DNA of 56,443 nucleotides from Saprospiraceae bacterium (lineage in GTDB: Bacteria > Bacteroidota > Bacteroidia > Chitinophagales > Saprospiraceae): contig JAGPCT010000020.1 of the NCBI GenBank assembly GCA_018057925.1, forward strand, positions 1 to 56,443, given 5' to 3'. The translations under genes were made by a program, and so were the position numbers. Position 1 is the stretch's first letter. The number at the start of each line of letters is the position of its first letter. Under the pieces are notes generated by a model. The model searched no databases and was not told the origin of the DNA. It saw only the letters and a list, made by a program, of their open reading frames with translations. This document shows positions 44,684 to 53,180 of the stretch, in pieces.

Positions 44684-44885
44684 ACCGCTTACTCCTTACA
44701 CGCTCTACTTCTTTGGTTATCTCTTCAAGTGAGGGAGCAGATTTTGATTTTGCTCTTAGTTTTTTCAGAACATCGGCAAAACCAATGTCAGATTTATCCT
44801 CTATTGAAATTAAATTTAGCTCCTCCAGATCTTTTAATAGCTTGGCGGCTTTAGGATGTAATAGGTTAATACGCATTGTATTCAT
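44667..44885 (-). CDS. Antitoxin partner of the PIN toxin
   Basis: The 72-residue protein begins MNTMRINLLHPKAAKLLKDL; ATG 44876 is an equally good start. The helical middle (ADVLKKLRAKSKSAPSLEEI) and basic C-terminus (ERVRSKRYAKPQ) are typical of the small antitoxins found before COG1569 PIN toxins. Its end overlaps the toxin start by 17 bases. It remains intact although the toxin frame is broken. Confidence 0.7.
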   Translation of the reverse strand: MNTMRINLLHPKAAKLLKDLEELNLISIEDKSDIGFADVLKKLRAKSKSAPSLEEITKEVERVRSKRYAKPQ

Positions 44886-45136
44886 CTTGTTAAAATTACA
44901 AAAATGATTAAATTCTTAATATAGATTATAAACTTGAATTAATACCAATCCACACGAAAGATATCACCATATTACGTAATAACCAAAATATGTAGGACAA
45001 AGTTCGGAAAAATTGAATTCATAAGTATCAAAAGTATAATGCTTACCGGAGAGGCTTGGCCTTAGGGCTGTTCCTGTGTATGTTCTATTCATAAGAGCAA
45101 TACATATTTTTGGCAAACCTATTGCGTAAACAGGTA

Positions 45137-45376
45137 TTATAAACCGTCATCTTTCTTACCATCCCGCTTCAGCTCATCGATGATGTTAGCCAATGCATCT
45201 ATGACATAAGACATAGAGTCATCTTTACCCGTGAAAAAATTTTTGGTAAAATGAGATTGTGAGTGTGGACTGGCATTGATATTATTGTCACCACTACCAT
45301 GAGACACATTGTGATTACTTTTAGTACCGGGGATTAGATCTGAAAGAGGAACTGAAAAGTAACTATGCAGTTATTT
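45137..45376 (-). pseudogene. XRE-type regulator C-terminal remnant, uninterrupted copy
   Basis: The frame reads YFSVPLSDLIPGTKSNHNVS, then HGSGDNNINASPHSQSHFTKN, then YVIDALANIIDELKRDGKKD before a stop. The first part resembles the end of a helix-turn-helix domain and the rest the linker and terminal helix of Bacteroidota XRE regulators. The DNA-binding part and a start codon are missing. It is the empty-site paralogue of the interrupted copy at 43854. Confidence 0.6.
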
Positions 45377-45381
45377 TGTTT

Positions 45382-45525
45382 TTAAAAATCAGTCATACAT
45401 TTTTGGTCGGACTGTATCCAACCCCATTTTTTATCGATATAAACCCGAAGGGTTGTCATTATTATAGAATCTTGTTTTAATGTAGTATCTTTGATTCTGA
45501 CAGCCGTAAGTGTATTGGTATCCAT
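45382..45525 (-). CDS. Small unassigned open frame (47 aa)
   Basis: Reads MDTNTLTAVRIKDTTLKQDS and ends KKWGWIQSDQKCMTDF. Composition looks protein-like, but no family is recognised and no promoter is seen. It may be the remnant of a longer gene in this decayed zone. Confidence 0.3.
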   Translation of the reverse strand: MDTNTLTAVRIKDTTLKQDSIIMTTLRVYIDKKWGWIQSDQKCMTDF

Positions 45526-45734
45526 ATATAGTTGTGTTTATTGCAACATATATAGCATAAATCGGGAATATTTTTAAAAAACAATTTGGTAACATCTACC
45601 TAACCGCTTTAAATTGCAATTGATAATAAGACCGAGTAGCAATTCGTTCCCATATCAAGGTAATTCCGTCAATGCCTATCTGAGATTCTTGCCAGGGTGG
45701 AGGGAGAATGATATGGGAATGTTTAATATTTTAA

Positions 45735-45974
45735 ATGGATAAAATGAAGAAATTAGATTATTTTTCAGATGCTGTTATCGACTCGCAGTGTTTATCTGAT
45801 CTTCAGGGTGGTCAGGGAGTAGAAGCAGAAGGAGGTCAAACATTTAAGGCATTAAGTGGTGCAGGAACCACTTCTCCTGCAGATTGTGATTGGGATCCTC
45901 AAGATGGAGGATACAAAACGTATTACTGGAACGATGGTACATTTGGTGGTCAATATACTGGTCCTGGAAAGTAA
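45735..45974 (+). CDS. Double-glycine leader peptide, candidate RiPP or bacteriocin precursor
   Basis: The 79-residue peptide (ATG 45744, codon 4, is an alternative start) has a leader KKLDYFSDAVIDSQCLSDLQ followed by GG, the classic cleavage pattern for C39 exporters. The core is rich in Gly, Thr, Tyr, Trp and Asp (DCDWDPQDGGYKTYYWNDGT). A perfect 12-bp hairpin follows the stop, and a coupled pair of genes begins 63 bp downstream, of which the second looks like an ATP-grasp peptide maturase. I therefore read it as the substrate of a grasp-with-spasm-like system. The core could also be unmodified. Confidence 0.65.
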   Translation: MDKMKKLDYFSDAVIDSQCLSDLQGGQGVEAEGGQTFKALSGAGTTSPADCDWDPQDGGYKTYYWNDGTFGGQYTGPGK

Positions 45975-45984
45975 GCAATATTAT

Positions 45985-46019
45985 CAGCGTAATAAATTTA
46001 GTATTTTTTTATTACGCTG
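45985..46019 (+). terminator. Hairpin after the precursor gene (attenuator candidate)
   Basis: CAGCGTAATAAA and TTTATTACGCTG form a perfect 12-bp stem with an 11-base loop, 10 bases after the precursor stop, followed by the weak tract TTTAATTAATT. Such hairpins commonly let the precursor be made in excess over the downstream maturation genes. Confidence 0.7.
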
Positions 46020-46037
46020 TTTAATTAATTGATTAAT

Positions 46038-47057
46038 ATGAAGTTGTTAATTGTTTTTATATTTATTTTGATAAGTTTAAACATAATAAGTGGTCAAAGT
46101 AATAAAAATCTTAATAATTATTATAGAAACTTATATCAGGCAGAAACATTTATTGTTGAAAATAAATATGATAGTGCATTAGTATATTATGAAAGATCAT
46201 TTTCTATGTATCGGGAAAATTTCATCCCGGATTTAAATAATGCATTGATTTGCGCTATTGAATCAGATAGATTTGAGTTAGTAGGCGGCTATATTAAAGA
46301 ATTGTTACTTCAGGGTGTTAGCCAAAGTTATTTTGAAAAAAAATATTATTTCAAACAATTTGTAAAATCTTCTATTTTTTCAGCTTTATATGAACCTATA
46401 CATTCAAATATTGACTCCTTTAAGGTTAAATTAATTGATACCCTGATAATAAGGGATCAATATCCAAGGAGAAATAATCTAAAAGATTCCATTTTAAAAG
46501 TCGATATGGAAAATGAGCAAATCCTTGAAGAATATATTTTTAATAATAGTGTTTTTCCGAACTCATACGAAATAGGAGTACAAATAATCAATGACACAAT
46601 CATTTATGACTCGCCGCTTTCCACTCTTTTGGTTCATCAAACCCGAGATAATCCATTAAAATATTCAAATGTTTTCTTACTTAATTTGGATAAAAAGACA
46701 ATAAGTCCCCGCGATTTTTTTTCATATTCAAAATTTTTTTATGGAGGAGATAAAAACAATTCACTTGGATGTGATGAAGGCACATTTTTAATAATTGAAT
46801 ATTACGGTAATGAAGCTTATACTTGTTGTTGCGAATTGGAAAAACTTATAAATGAAAATCGTAAAAAATATTATCTAGAAAGTTTAGATGATGCCATTAA
46901 AAAATATAGATTTATGAAAACCACTTCTTTACCATTTATGATTGAAAATTACCTTCAAGGTTATTTTACTATTCTCGATAGTCAATTTGTTATTGACCGT
47001 AAAAATAAGAGAAAGGCAGATCCCAATTATGTAAAATTTATTGAAAAGAAACGGTGA
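46038..47057 (+). CDS. Exported protein of the peptide locus, function unknown
   Basis: The 339-residue protein starts at the ATG 46038 with a signal peptide (MKLLIVFIFILISLNIISGQ). The first 100 residues look TPR-like (YDSALVYYERSFSMYRENFI). The rest is mixed and includes a CDEGTFLIIEYYGNEAYTCC segment with clustered cysteines. No family is recognised. It lies between the precursor and the maturase fragment, and its stop overlaps the next start (GTGA), so it belongs to the same transcription unit. Its codon use is more AT-rich than in the core genes, in keeping with an acquired island. Confidence 0.65.
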   Translation: MKLLIVFIFILISLNIISGQSNKNLNNYYRNLYQAETFIVENKYDSALVYYERSFSMYRENFIPDLNNALICAIESDRFELVGGYIKELLLQGVSQSYFEKKYYFKQFVKSSIFSALYEPIHSNIDSFKVKLIDTLIIRDQYPRRNNLKDSILKVDMENEQILEEYIFNNSVFPNSYEIGVQIINDTIIYDSPLSTLLVHQTRDNPLKYSNVFLLNLDKKTISPRDFFSYSKFFYGGDKNNSLGCDEGTFLIIEYYGNEAYTCCCELEKLINENRKKYYLESLDDAIKKYRFMKTTSLPFMIENYLQGYFTILDSQFVIDRKNKRKADPNYVKFIEKKR

Positions 47058-47333
47058 TACTGATACTCAGCAGTAAAGAAGATGTACTAATACCGATTGG
47101 ATATTCGTAATAGTCCAATTGCATTGACCTAAACGACTATCTCATCGGCATTATACCAAAATATGTTGGACTAATTTATAAATCAATTTGGTATAACATC
47201 TGATGTAATAGCTTGGCTTAAAAAGCCATATATTCGCTGGAATGCCGATGATGTTATTGAAGAAATCAATATCGAGATTTACAATTCAAAGATGGAATAT
47301 GAATTAGGTATCAGTGACCTGATGCTAAATTAA
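47054..47333 (+). pseudogene. ATP-grasp peptide maturase N-terminus, interrupted and truncated
   Basis: From GTG 47054 the frame reads (M)ILILSSKEDVL, is cut by the element at 47090-47193, and after removing the element plus one TA continues TSDVIAWLKKPYIRWNADDV, then IEEINIEIYNSKMEYELGIS, to a stop. The ILILS...(S/T)xDVIxWL...R(W/I)N pattern is that of the N-terminal domain of ATP-grasp maturases of the grasp-with-spasm type (GwsG-like). The ATP-binding and ligase part is absent. The gene is dead twice over: insertion and 3' loss. The family call is from remembered motifs and should be tested. Confidence 0.55.
47090..47193. mobile_element. MITE-like element, copy in the maturase fragment
   Basis: The 104-bp element closely resembles the copy at 43911 (ATACCG(A/T)(A/T)TGGATATTCGTAA at one end, CAATTTGGTA at the other) and is again flanked by TA. 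Excision with one TA rejoins the maturase frame exactly. There is no coding capacity. Confidence 0.75.
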
Positions 47334-47334
47334 A

Positions 47335-47496
47335 TTTTTGTCGGTCAGTAGTGAAAAAGCATGGAAGTACAGAATTAATAATGTCAGTGGACAAACACCC
47401 CACATCGCTCGGGACTCAAATAATATTGGGACAAATATTGAAAACCCTGAAAAGAATAATTTAGAAGATGCTACTTATTATTTCAGGTCACGATGA
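47335..47496 (+). other. Unassigned open fragment
   Basis: A frame without a start codon reads VSSEKAWKYRINNVSGQTPH and ends DATYYFRSR before a stop. It is protein-like in composition but no family is recognised; perhaps the tail of another lost gene of this locus. Confidence 0.3.
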
Positions 47497-47556
47497 TTTA
47501 CTATTGGCTAATCTTATTAAATGGCTCTTGTTTGTAGAATGTAATTATTAGTTCGA

Positions 47557-47591
47557 TTTGGTGAAACTTTCCTGTATTTTTCGTATATTTG
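47557..47591 (+). promoter_or_regulatory. Promoter of the small lipoprotein gene
   Basis: TTTG (47557-47560) and TATATTTG (47584-47591) are separated by 23 bases, a slightly long but plausible Bacteroidota pair. The ATG at 47598 is only six bases beyond the -7 box, so the message would be nearly leaderless. This rules against the in-frame TTG inside the box. Confidence 0.55.
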
Positions 47592-47597
47592 TCTAGT

Positions 47598-48098
47598 ATG
47601 AAAAAAATAAAATACTCGTATTTTTTGCCTTTTGTCTTGATAGGATGTCTTATCATAAACATCAATGCTTGCTCGTCCGTACCTGCTATTCATCATGATT
47701 CGACTTTTTCTGATTCTACTATTTTCATTGGGTATAAAATTTTTCAAAATAATGAAAAAATAAAAGCTGAATTACGTTGGATAAAAATAACAGCCGGAAA
47801 AATTAAAGAAGCGAATGCCGAAGAAATGCCTTCCAGCACAATAAAAACAAGTGTTGTTAGCAAAAAGAATATTGTTTTGGCAGAATCTTTCTCTAATGAT
47901 GTCCTCAATAGACACTTCGAATTTCTCAATGATTCCAACGTCTTCGAAAGAAAGACAATTCACTTGGACAGTGCAGACTTAGTCGTAAGAATGATTTGGC
48001 CTAAAGACGGTCACTCTATTAAGCTTTATACAAAGAATAAATCCGGTCGCTATCAACTCATCCACAAGACAATCATCCAATCTCATGAAAAGAAATGA
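47598..48098 (+). CDS. Hypothetical lipoprotein
   Basis: The 166-residue protein has an N-terminal hydrophobic segment followed by a possible lipobox (MKKIKYSYFLPFVLIGCLII, then NINAC). The mature part is a small mixed alpha/beta domain with VSKKNIVLAESFSNDVLNRH and a terminal KSGRYQLIHKTII. No family is recognised. It stands alone before carA; a 90-bp gap with a separate promoter suggests independent transcription. Confidence 0.6.
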   Translation: MKKIKYSYFLPFVLIGCLIININACSSVPAIHHDSTFSDSTIFIGYKIFQNNEKIKAELRWIKITAGKIKEANAEEMPSSTIKTSVVSKKNIVLAESFSNDVLNRHFEFLNDSNVFERKTIHLDSADLVVRMIWPKDGHSIKLYTKNKSGRYQLIHKTIIQSHEKK

Positions 48099-48139
48099 TG
48101 ACTGTTAAGCACATATTGAAAGATTCAAACTTAAAATCA

Positions 48140-48172
48140 TTGCATATTTCCCAATTTAAATAATTACCTTTG
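48140..48172 (+). promoter_or_regulatory. carA promoter
   Basis: TTG (48140-48142), a 22-base spacer and TACCTTTG (48165-48172) form a good Bacteroidota promoter; the start would be near 48179, ten bases before the ATG. Confidence 0.7.
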
Positions 48173-48188
48173 CAGTCAAATTTTTTCA

Positions 48189-49313
48189 ATGACTACATAT
48201 TCACATCGTCCCAAGGCAGTACTCATGCTGGAAGATGGAAAAAAATTTGAAGGATACGCCATCGGTTTTAAAGGCGTAGCTACCGGAGAGATTTGTTTTA
48301 ACACTGGAATGACCGGATATCAAGAAATTTTTACGGATCCATCCTATGCCGGCCAAGTAGTAACAATGACCAGTGTGCATATCGGAAATTACGGTACCAA
48401 ATCCAACGAAAATCAATCAAACAAGGTACAGATTGCCGGATTGGTGGTAAGAAACTTTTCTGAGACCTATAGTAGGATTCAAGCCACAGATTCCCTCCAA
48501 GATTATTTAGAGAATCATCGGGTGGTAGGCATTTCCGATATTGATACCCGTGCTTTGGTAAAGCATATACGATCCAAAGGTGCCATGAACTGTGTCATTT
48601 CAAGTGAATCCACCGATGAAGACTTTCTGAAAAAGCAGTTAAAAGCAACACCCTCAATGGCAGGTTGTGAATTAGCAAGTAAGGTCAGTGTTGAAAAACC
48701 ATATTTTTATGGCAATGACGATGCACCATATCGTGTAGCAGTTTATGACTTTGGATGCAAGCAGAATATCCTCGATTCGTTGGTACAAAGGGGTTGCTAT
48801 CTACAAGTTTTTCCGGCTAAGACGCCTTTGCCAATGCTGTTGGCATGGAATCCTGACGGCATCTTCCTTTCCAATGGTCCCGGAGACCCGGCAGCGATGG
48901 ATTATGGGATTGCAACAGCACAAGAAGTTTTAAAAACAGATAAGCCTATATTCGGTATTTGTCTTGGTCATCAGTTGTTGGCCCTTGCGCAAGGTATGAG
49001 GACGGAAAAACTCAAATACGGTCATAGAGGCATCAATCATCCCGTTTTAAACGTCTTTACCGGCCTTGGGGAAATAACAAGTCAAAATCACGGCTTCGGA
49101 GTAGTGAAAGAGTCATTGGACCAATGTGCTGAAGAAGTCGAAGCCTCCCATATTAATCTTAACGACAAAAGTATCGAAGGTCTTAGATGGAAAAACAAGC
49201 CGATATTTAGCGTGCAATACCATCCGGAAGCCAGTCCCGGACCTTTCGACAGTAGATATTTATTTGATGACTTCGTATCTATGATTGAAAGGAGCAAAGC
49301 CCAGCAAAATTAA
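48189..49313 (+). CDS. carA: Carbamoyl-phosphate synthase, small (glutaminase) subunit
   Basis: The 374-residue subunit hydrolyses glutamine and passes ammonia to CarB for carbamoyl phosphate, used in arginine and pyrimidine synthesis. The N-terminal domain has TGMTGYQEIFTDPSYAGQ. The class I amidotransferase domain has NGPGDP, nucleophile C258 in GICLGHQ, and H345/E347 in QYHPEASPGP. Complete. No carB lies next to it; eno follows 72 bp downstream instead, and might be co-transcribed. Confidence 0.96.
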   Translation: MTTYSHRPKAVLMLEDGKKFEGYAIGFKGVATGEICFNTGMTGYQEIFTDPSYAGQVVTMTSVHIGNYGTKSNENQSNKVQIAGLVVRNFSETYSRIQATDSLQDYLENHRVVGISDIDTRALVKHIRSKGAMNCVISSESTDEDFLKKQLKATPSMAGCELASKVSVEKPYFYGNDDAPYRVAVYDFGCKQNILDSLVQRGCYLQVFPAKTPLPMLLAWNPDGIFLSNGPGDPAAMDYGIATAQEVLKTDKPIFGICLGHQLLALAQGMRTEKLKYGHRGINHPVLNVFTGLGEITSQNHGFGVVKESLDQCAEEVEASHINLNDKSIEGLRWKNKPIFSVQYHPEASPGPFDSRYLFDDFVSMIERSKAQQN

Positions 49314-49373
49314 AAAGTAACGATTTCACAAAGTTTCTTTATGTGGAATTATTTATATATGTTTACAGATTAA

Positions 49374-50672
<1,299 letters not shown>

Positions 50673-50675
<3 letters not shown>

Positions 50676-50690
50676 TACCGAAAGGATATC
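50673..50690 (+). repeat. Element-end motif overlapping the eno stop codon
   Basis: TAATACCGAAAGGATATC matches the ends found at 25919-25931, 23550-23562 and 38667-38679 and, more loosely, those of the elements at 43911 and 47090. Only the end remains here. Confidence 0.6.
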
Positions 50691-50693
50691 CAT

Positions 50694-50728
50694 AAAAAAA
50701 GAGTTGTTCAACGGACAACTCTTTTTTT
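50694..50728. terminator. Bidirectional terminator between eno and the DPP IV gene
   Basis: Seven A, GAGTTGT, a 7-base loop, ACAACTC and seven to eight T form a symmetrical hairpin that serves both converging genes. Confidence 0.85.
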
Positions 50729-50740
50729 TATGTATAAAGG

Positions 50741-52918
50741 TTATATTTTTCTAAATATAAAATCCGTCATAGCATTGTATAAATGCATAGTCGCCCCTTC
50801 TGAGTAAATCCCATGATTGCTGTTTGGGTACATGTGAAATTCAAATTGCTTGCCAGCCTTAATTAGTGAACGATTCATTTCTACACTATTCTGAAAATGG
50901 ACGTTGTCATCAGTAACACCATGAGCTAAAAAATAATTGCCTTTCAAGCGATCTGCAAAATAAATAGGACTATTGTTTTTAAATCCATCCGGATTTTCTT
51001 TTTCCGTACGCATATATCTTTCCGTATAAATAGAATCATACCACTTCCAGTTAGTTACAGGAGCCACGGCCAATGCGGCTTTGAAGACATCGTTGCCCTT
51101 AAGAAGACATAGCGAGGACATATAACCGCCATAAGACCAACCAAAGATGCCAATCCTATCTTTGTCAACATAAGGAAGAGTCCCCAAATACTTAGCCGCT
51201 TCAATCTGGTCCATTGTTTCATAATGACCCAGCTGCATATACGTCATTTTGCGGAATTCTTCTCCACGCCCTCCGGTGCCTCGATTGTCCACACAAGCTA
51301 CAATATAACCATGTTCTGCAATCATTTTAAACCACCAGGCTTGGCCTCCACCCCATCTATCCAGAACTTGTTGGCTTCCCGGTCCACCGTATAAATACAT
51401 GAAAACCGGATATTTTTTGTTGGGGTCAAAATCAGATGGCTTTATCCAATATCCGTTGAGTTGAACCTGCTCACTCGTCGTAAATGTAAAAAACGATGCT
51501 TGACCGGCTTTGTATTCTTTAAAAGCATCAATTGCCTTTTGATTGTCTTCCAAGACACGTATAACCTTATTTTTACGATCATATAATGTCCAAGAAGTAG
51601 GCGTGTTGATGTTAGAATAAGACAATGACATATAATCAAATGTAGGTGAGAACTGTGCGGAATTAAACCCTTCTTTGGTTGAAAGTTTCACCGGTTTTTT
51701 ACCATTGATACTTACTTTATACACCTCTCTTTGCATAGGTGTAGGAGCGATAATCTGATAATAAAGCGTTTTGGAAGTTTCATCATATCCATAAATATCT
51801 GACAAATCTGCATTGGATTGCGTAATACCATTGATGCGATTGCCGGACATGTCGTATAAAAAAGCTTGATAAAACCCGTCTTTATCACTGACCCAAATAA
51901 AATGCTTCCCGTCTTTAAGAAATCTGAGGTAGTCATTTATTTCAATATAATATTTATTCTCCTCTGTCATAATTATAGAAGACTTACCGGTGGCGGCATC
52001 AACTGAAAGAAGATCTAAATGATTTTGATGGCGATTCATTTTAAAAACACATAGTTTGTTGGGGTCTTGAGTCCATTTGATTCGCGGATAATATATTTCC
52101 TTATCCGGGGCTTTATCTAATGATACAATTTTTTGATTGTCTAAATTATATATTTTTACTTCGAGCGTAGAGTTATCTTCACCGACCTTAGGATATTTAA
52201 AAGAATATGGGATAGGATATACGTCATCCCTATAATATTCCATTGTATATTCTTTGACATTTGATTCGTCAAATCTTAAAAAGGCTATTTTCTTACTATC
52301 ACTCGACCATTCGAAGGCTCTTGTAAAACTAAATTCCTCTTCATACACCCAGTCGCACATCCCATTGATGATGTAATTCCATTTCCCGTCATTCGTGATT
52401 TGGGTAGCCTTATTGGTTGCAATATCCGTATAATATAGGTTGTTTTCATACGTAAAGCCAACCTTCATGCCGTCAGGGCTAAGGGTCGGATTGCTTATTA
52501 GTTTTCCATCGAATATCGATATACCTTTACCTGCCTTCTTATCGAATAAATAAGTCTTCCCCTTGGAGCTATGCCGGAATATTCTTTCAGATTGAGTATA
52601 AATGAGCAATTTGGTCTCATCATCTGAAAAAGAATATTCTTCAATGCTGTAGGAAGCATCCTTGGTCAATGCCTCTAATTCATTTGCATTAATATAAGTT
52701 CCCACGGTTTTACCATCGATGACTTTATTAATTTCAAGAGAATTTCCCTTATTGATAATATATGATTGACCATCTTTCATATAAGCAAAGCCGGGAAGGC
52801 TTTTGGTACGAAATGCTCCTTTTCTGAAAATATCATTGAGGTCGAATGTCTTCTGTCCTTGACCAATAGAACTAATGGAATAGCTTATACATAAAAAAAA
52901 TAAAACAAAATGCTTCAT
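50741..52918 (-). CDS. Dipeptidyl peptidase IV, S9B family
   Basis: The 725-residue exported serine peptidase removes N-terminal dipeptides, usually X-Pro. It has a signal peptide (MKHFVLFFLCISYSISSIGQ), a beta-propeller with the DPP IV signature DWVYEEEFSF, whose glutamates bind the substrate amino terminus, and a C-terminal alpha/beta-hydrolase domain. The catalytic triad is Ser595 in GWSYGGYMS, Asp670/671 in HGVTDDNVHF and His702 in NSNHGIY. The length agrees with the family. It acts in the periplasm or at the surface in peptide use. Confidence 0.95.
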   Translation of the reverse strand: MKHFVLFFLCISYSISSIGQGQKTFDLNDIFRKGAFRTKSLPGFAYMKDGQSYIINKGNSLEINKVIDGKTVGTYINANELEALTKDASYSIEEYSFSDDETKLLIYTQSERIFRHSSKGKTYLFDKKAGKGISIFDGKLISNPTLSPDGMKVGFTYENNLYYTDIATNKATQITNDGKWNYIINGMCDWVYEEEFSFTRAFEWSSDSKKIAFLRFDESNVKEYTMEYYRDDVYPIPYSFKYPKVGEDNSTLEVKIYNLDNQKIVSLDKAPDKEIYYPRIKWTQDPNKLCVFKMNRHQNHLDLLSVDAATGKSSIIMTEENKYYIEINDYLRFLKDGKHFIWVSDKDGFYQAFLYDMSGNRINGITQSNADLSDIYGYDETSKTLYYQIIAPTPMQREVYKVSINGKKPVKLSTKEGFNSAQFSPTFDYMSLSYSNINTPTSWTLYDRKNKVIRVLEDNQKAIDAFKEYKAGQASFFTFTTSEQVQLNGYWIKPSDFDPNKKYPVFMYLYGGPGSQQVLDRWGGGQAWWFKMIAEHGYIVACVDNRGTGGRGEEFRKMTYMQLGHYETMDQIEAAKYLGTLPYVDKDRIGIFGWSYGGYMSSLCLLKGNDVFKAALAVAPVTNWKWYDSIYTERYMRTEKENPDGFKNNSPIYFADRLKGNYFLAHGVTDDNVHFQNSVEMNRSLIKAGKQFEFHMYPNSNHGIYSEGATMHLYNAMTDFIFRKI

Positions 52919-52937
52919 GGTAAATAGAATTAAATAA

Positions 52938-52945
52938 CAAAGTTA
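52938..52945 (-). promoter_or_regulatory. Candidate -7 box TAACTTTG of the DPP IV gene
   Basis: Exact TAnnTTTG on the minus strand, 19 bases before the ATG; no clear -33 partner. Confidence 0.5.
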
Positions 52946-53180
52946 AAAGTAACAATTTTTATAATAACATTTATGAAATTGTGCATCAAGTAAAATCCCT
53001 CCTTGTCAAGTATATCTTGGTAATGACTAAGCAAAACTATATAAAAACATTAACTGTACAATTTTTGACAAATTAAACCCAAATCAACTGGGAATATAAA
53101 ATAAAGAAATAAAAGTGTTGAATAGCCAATAAATATCGGATTAAAACCTCATATTTGTTCATGATAACCCAAACTGGATT

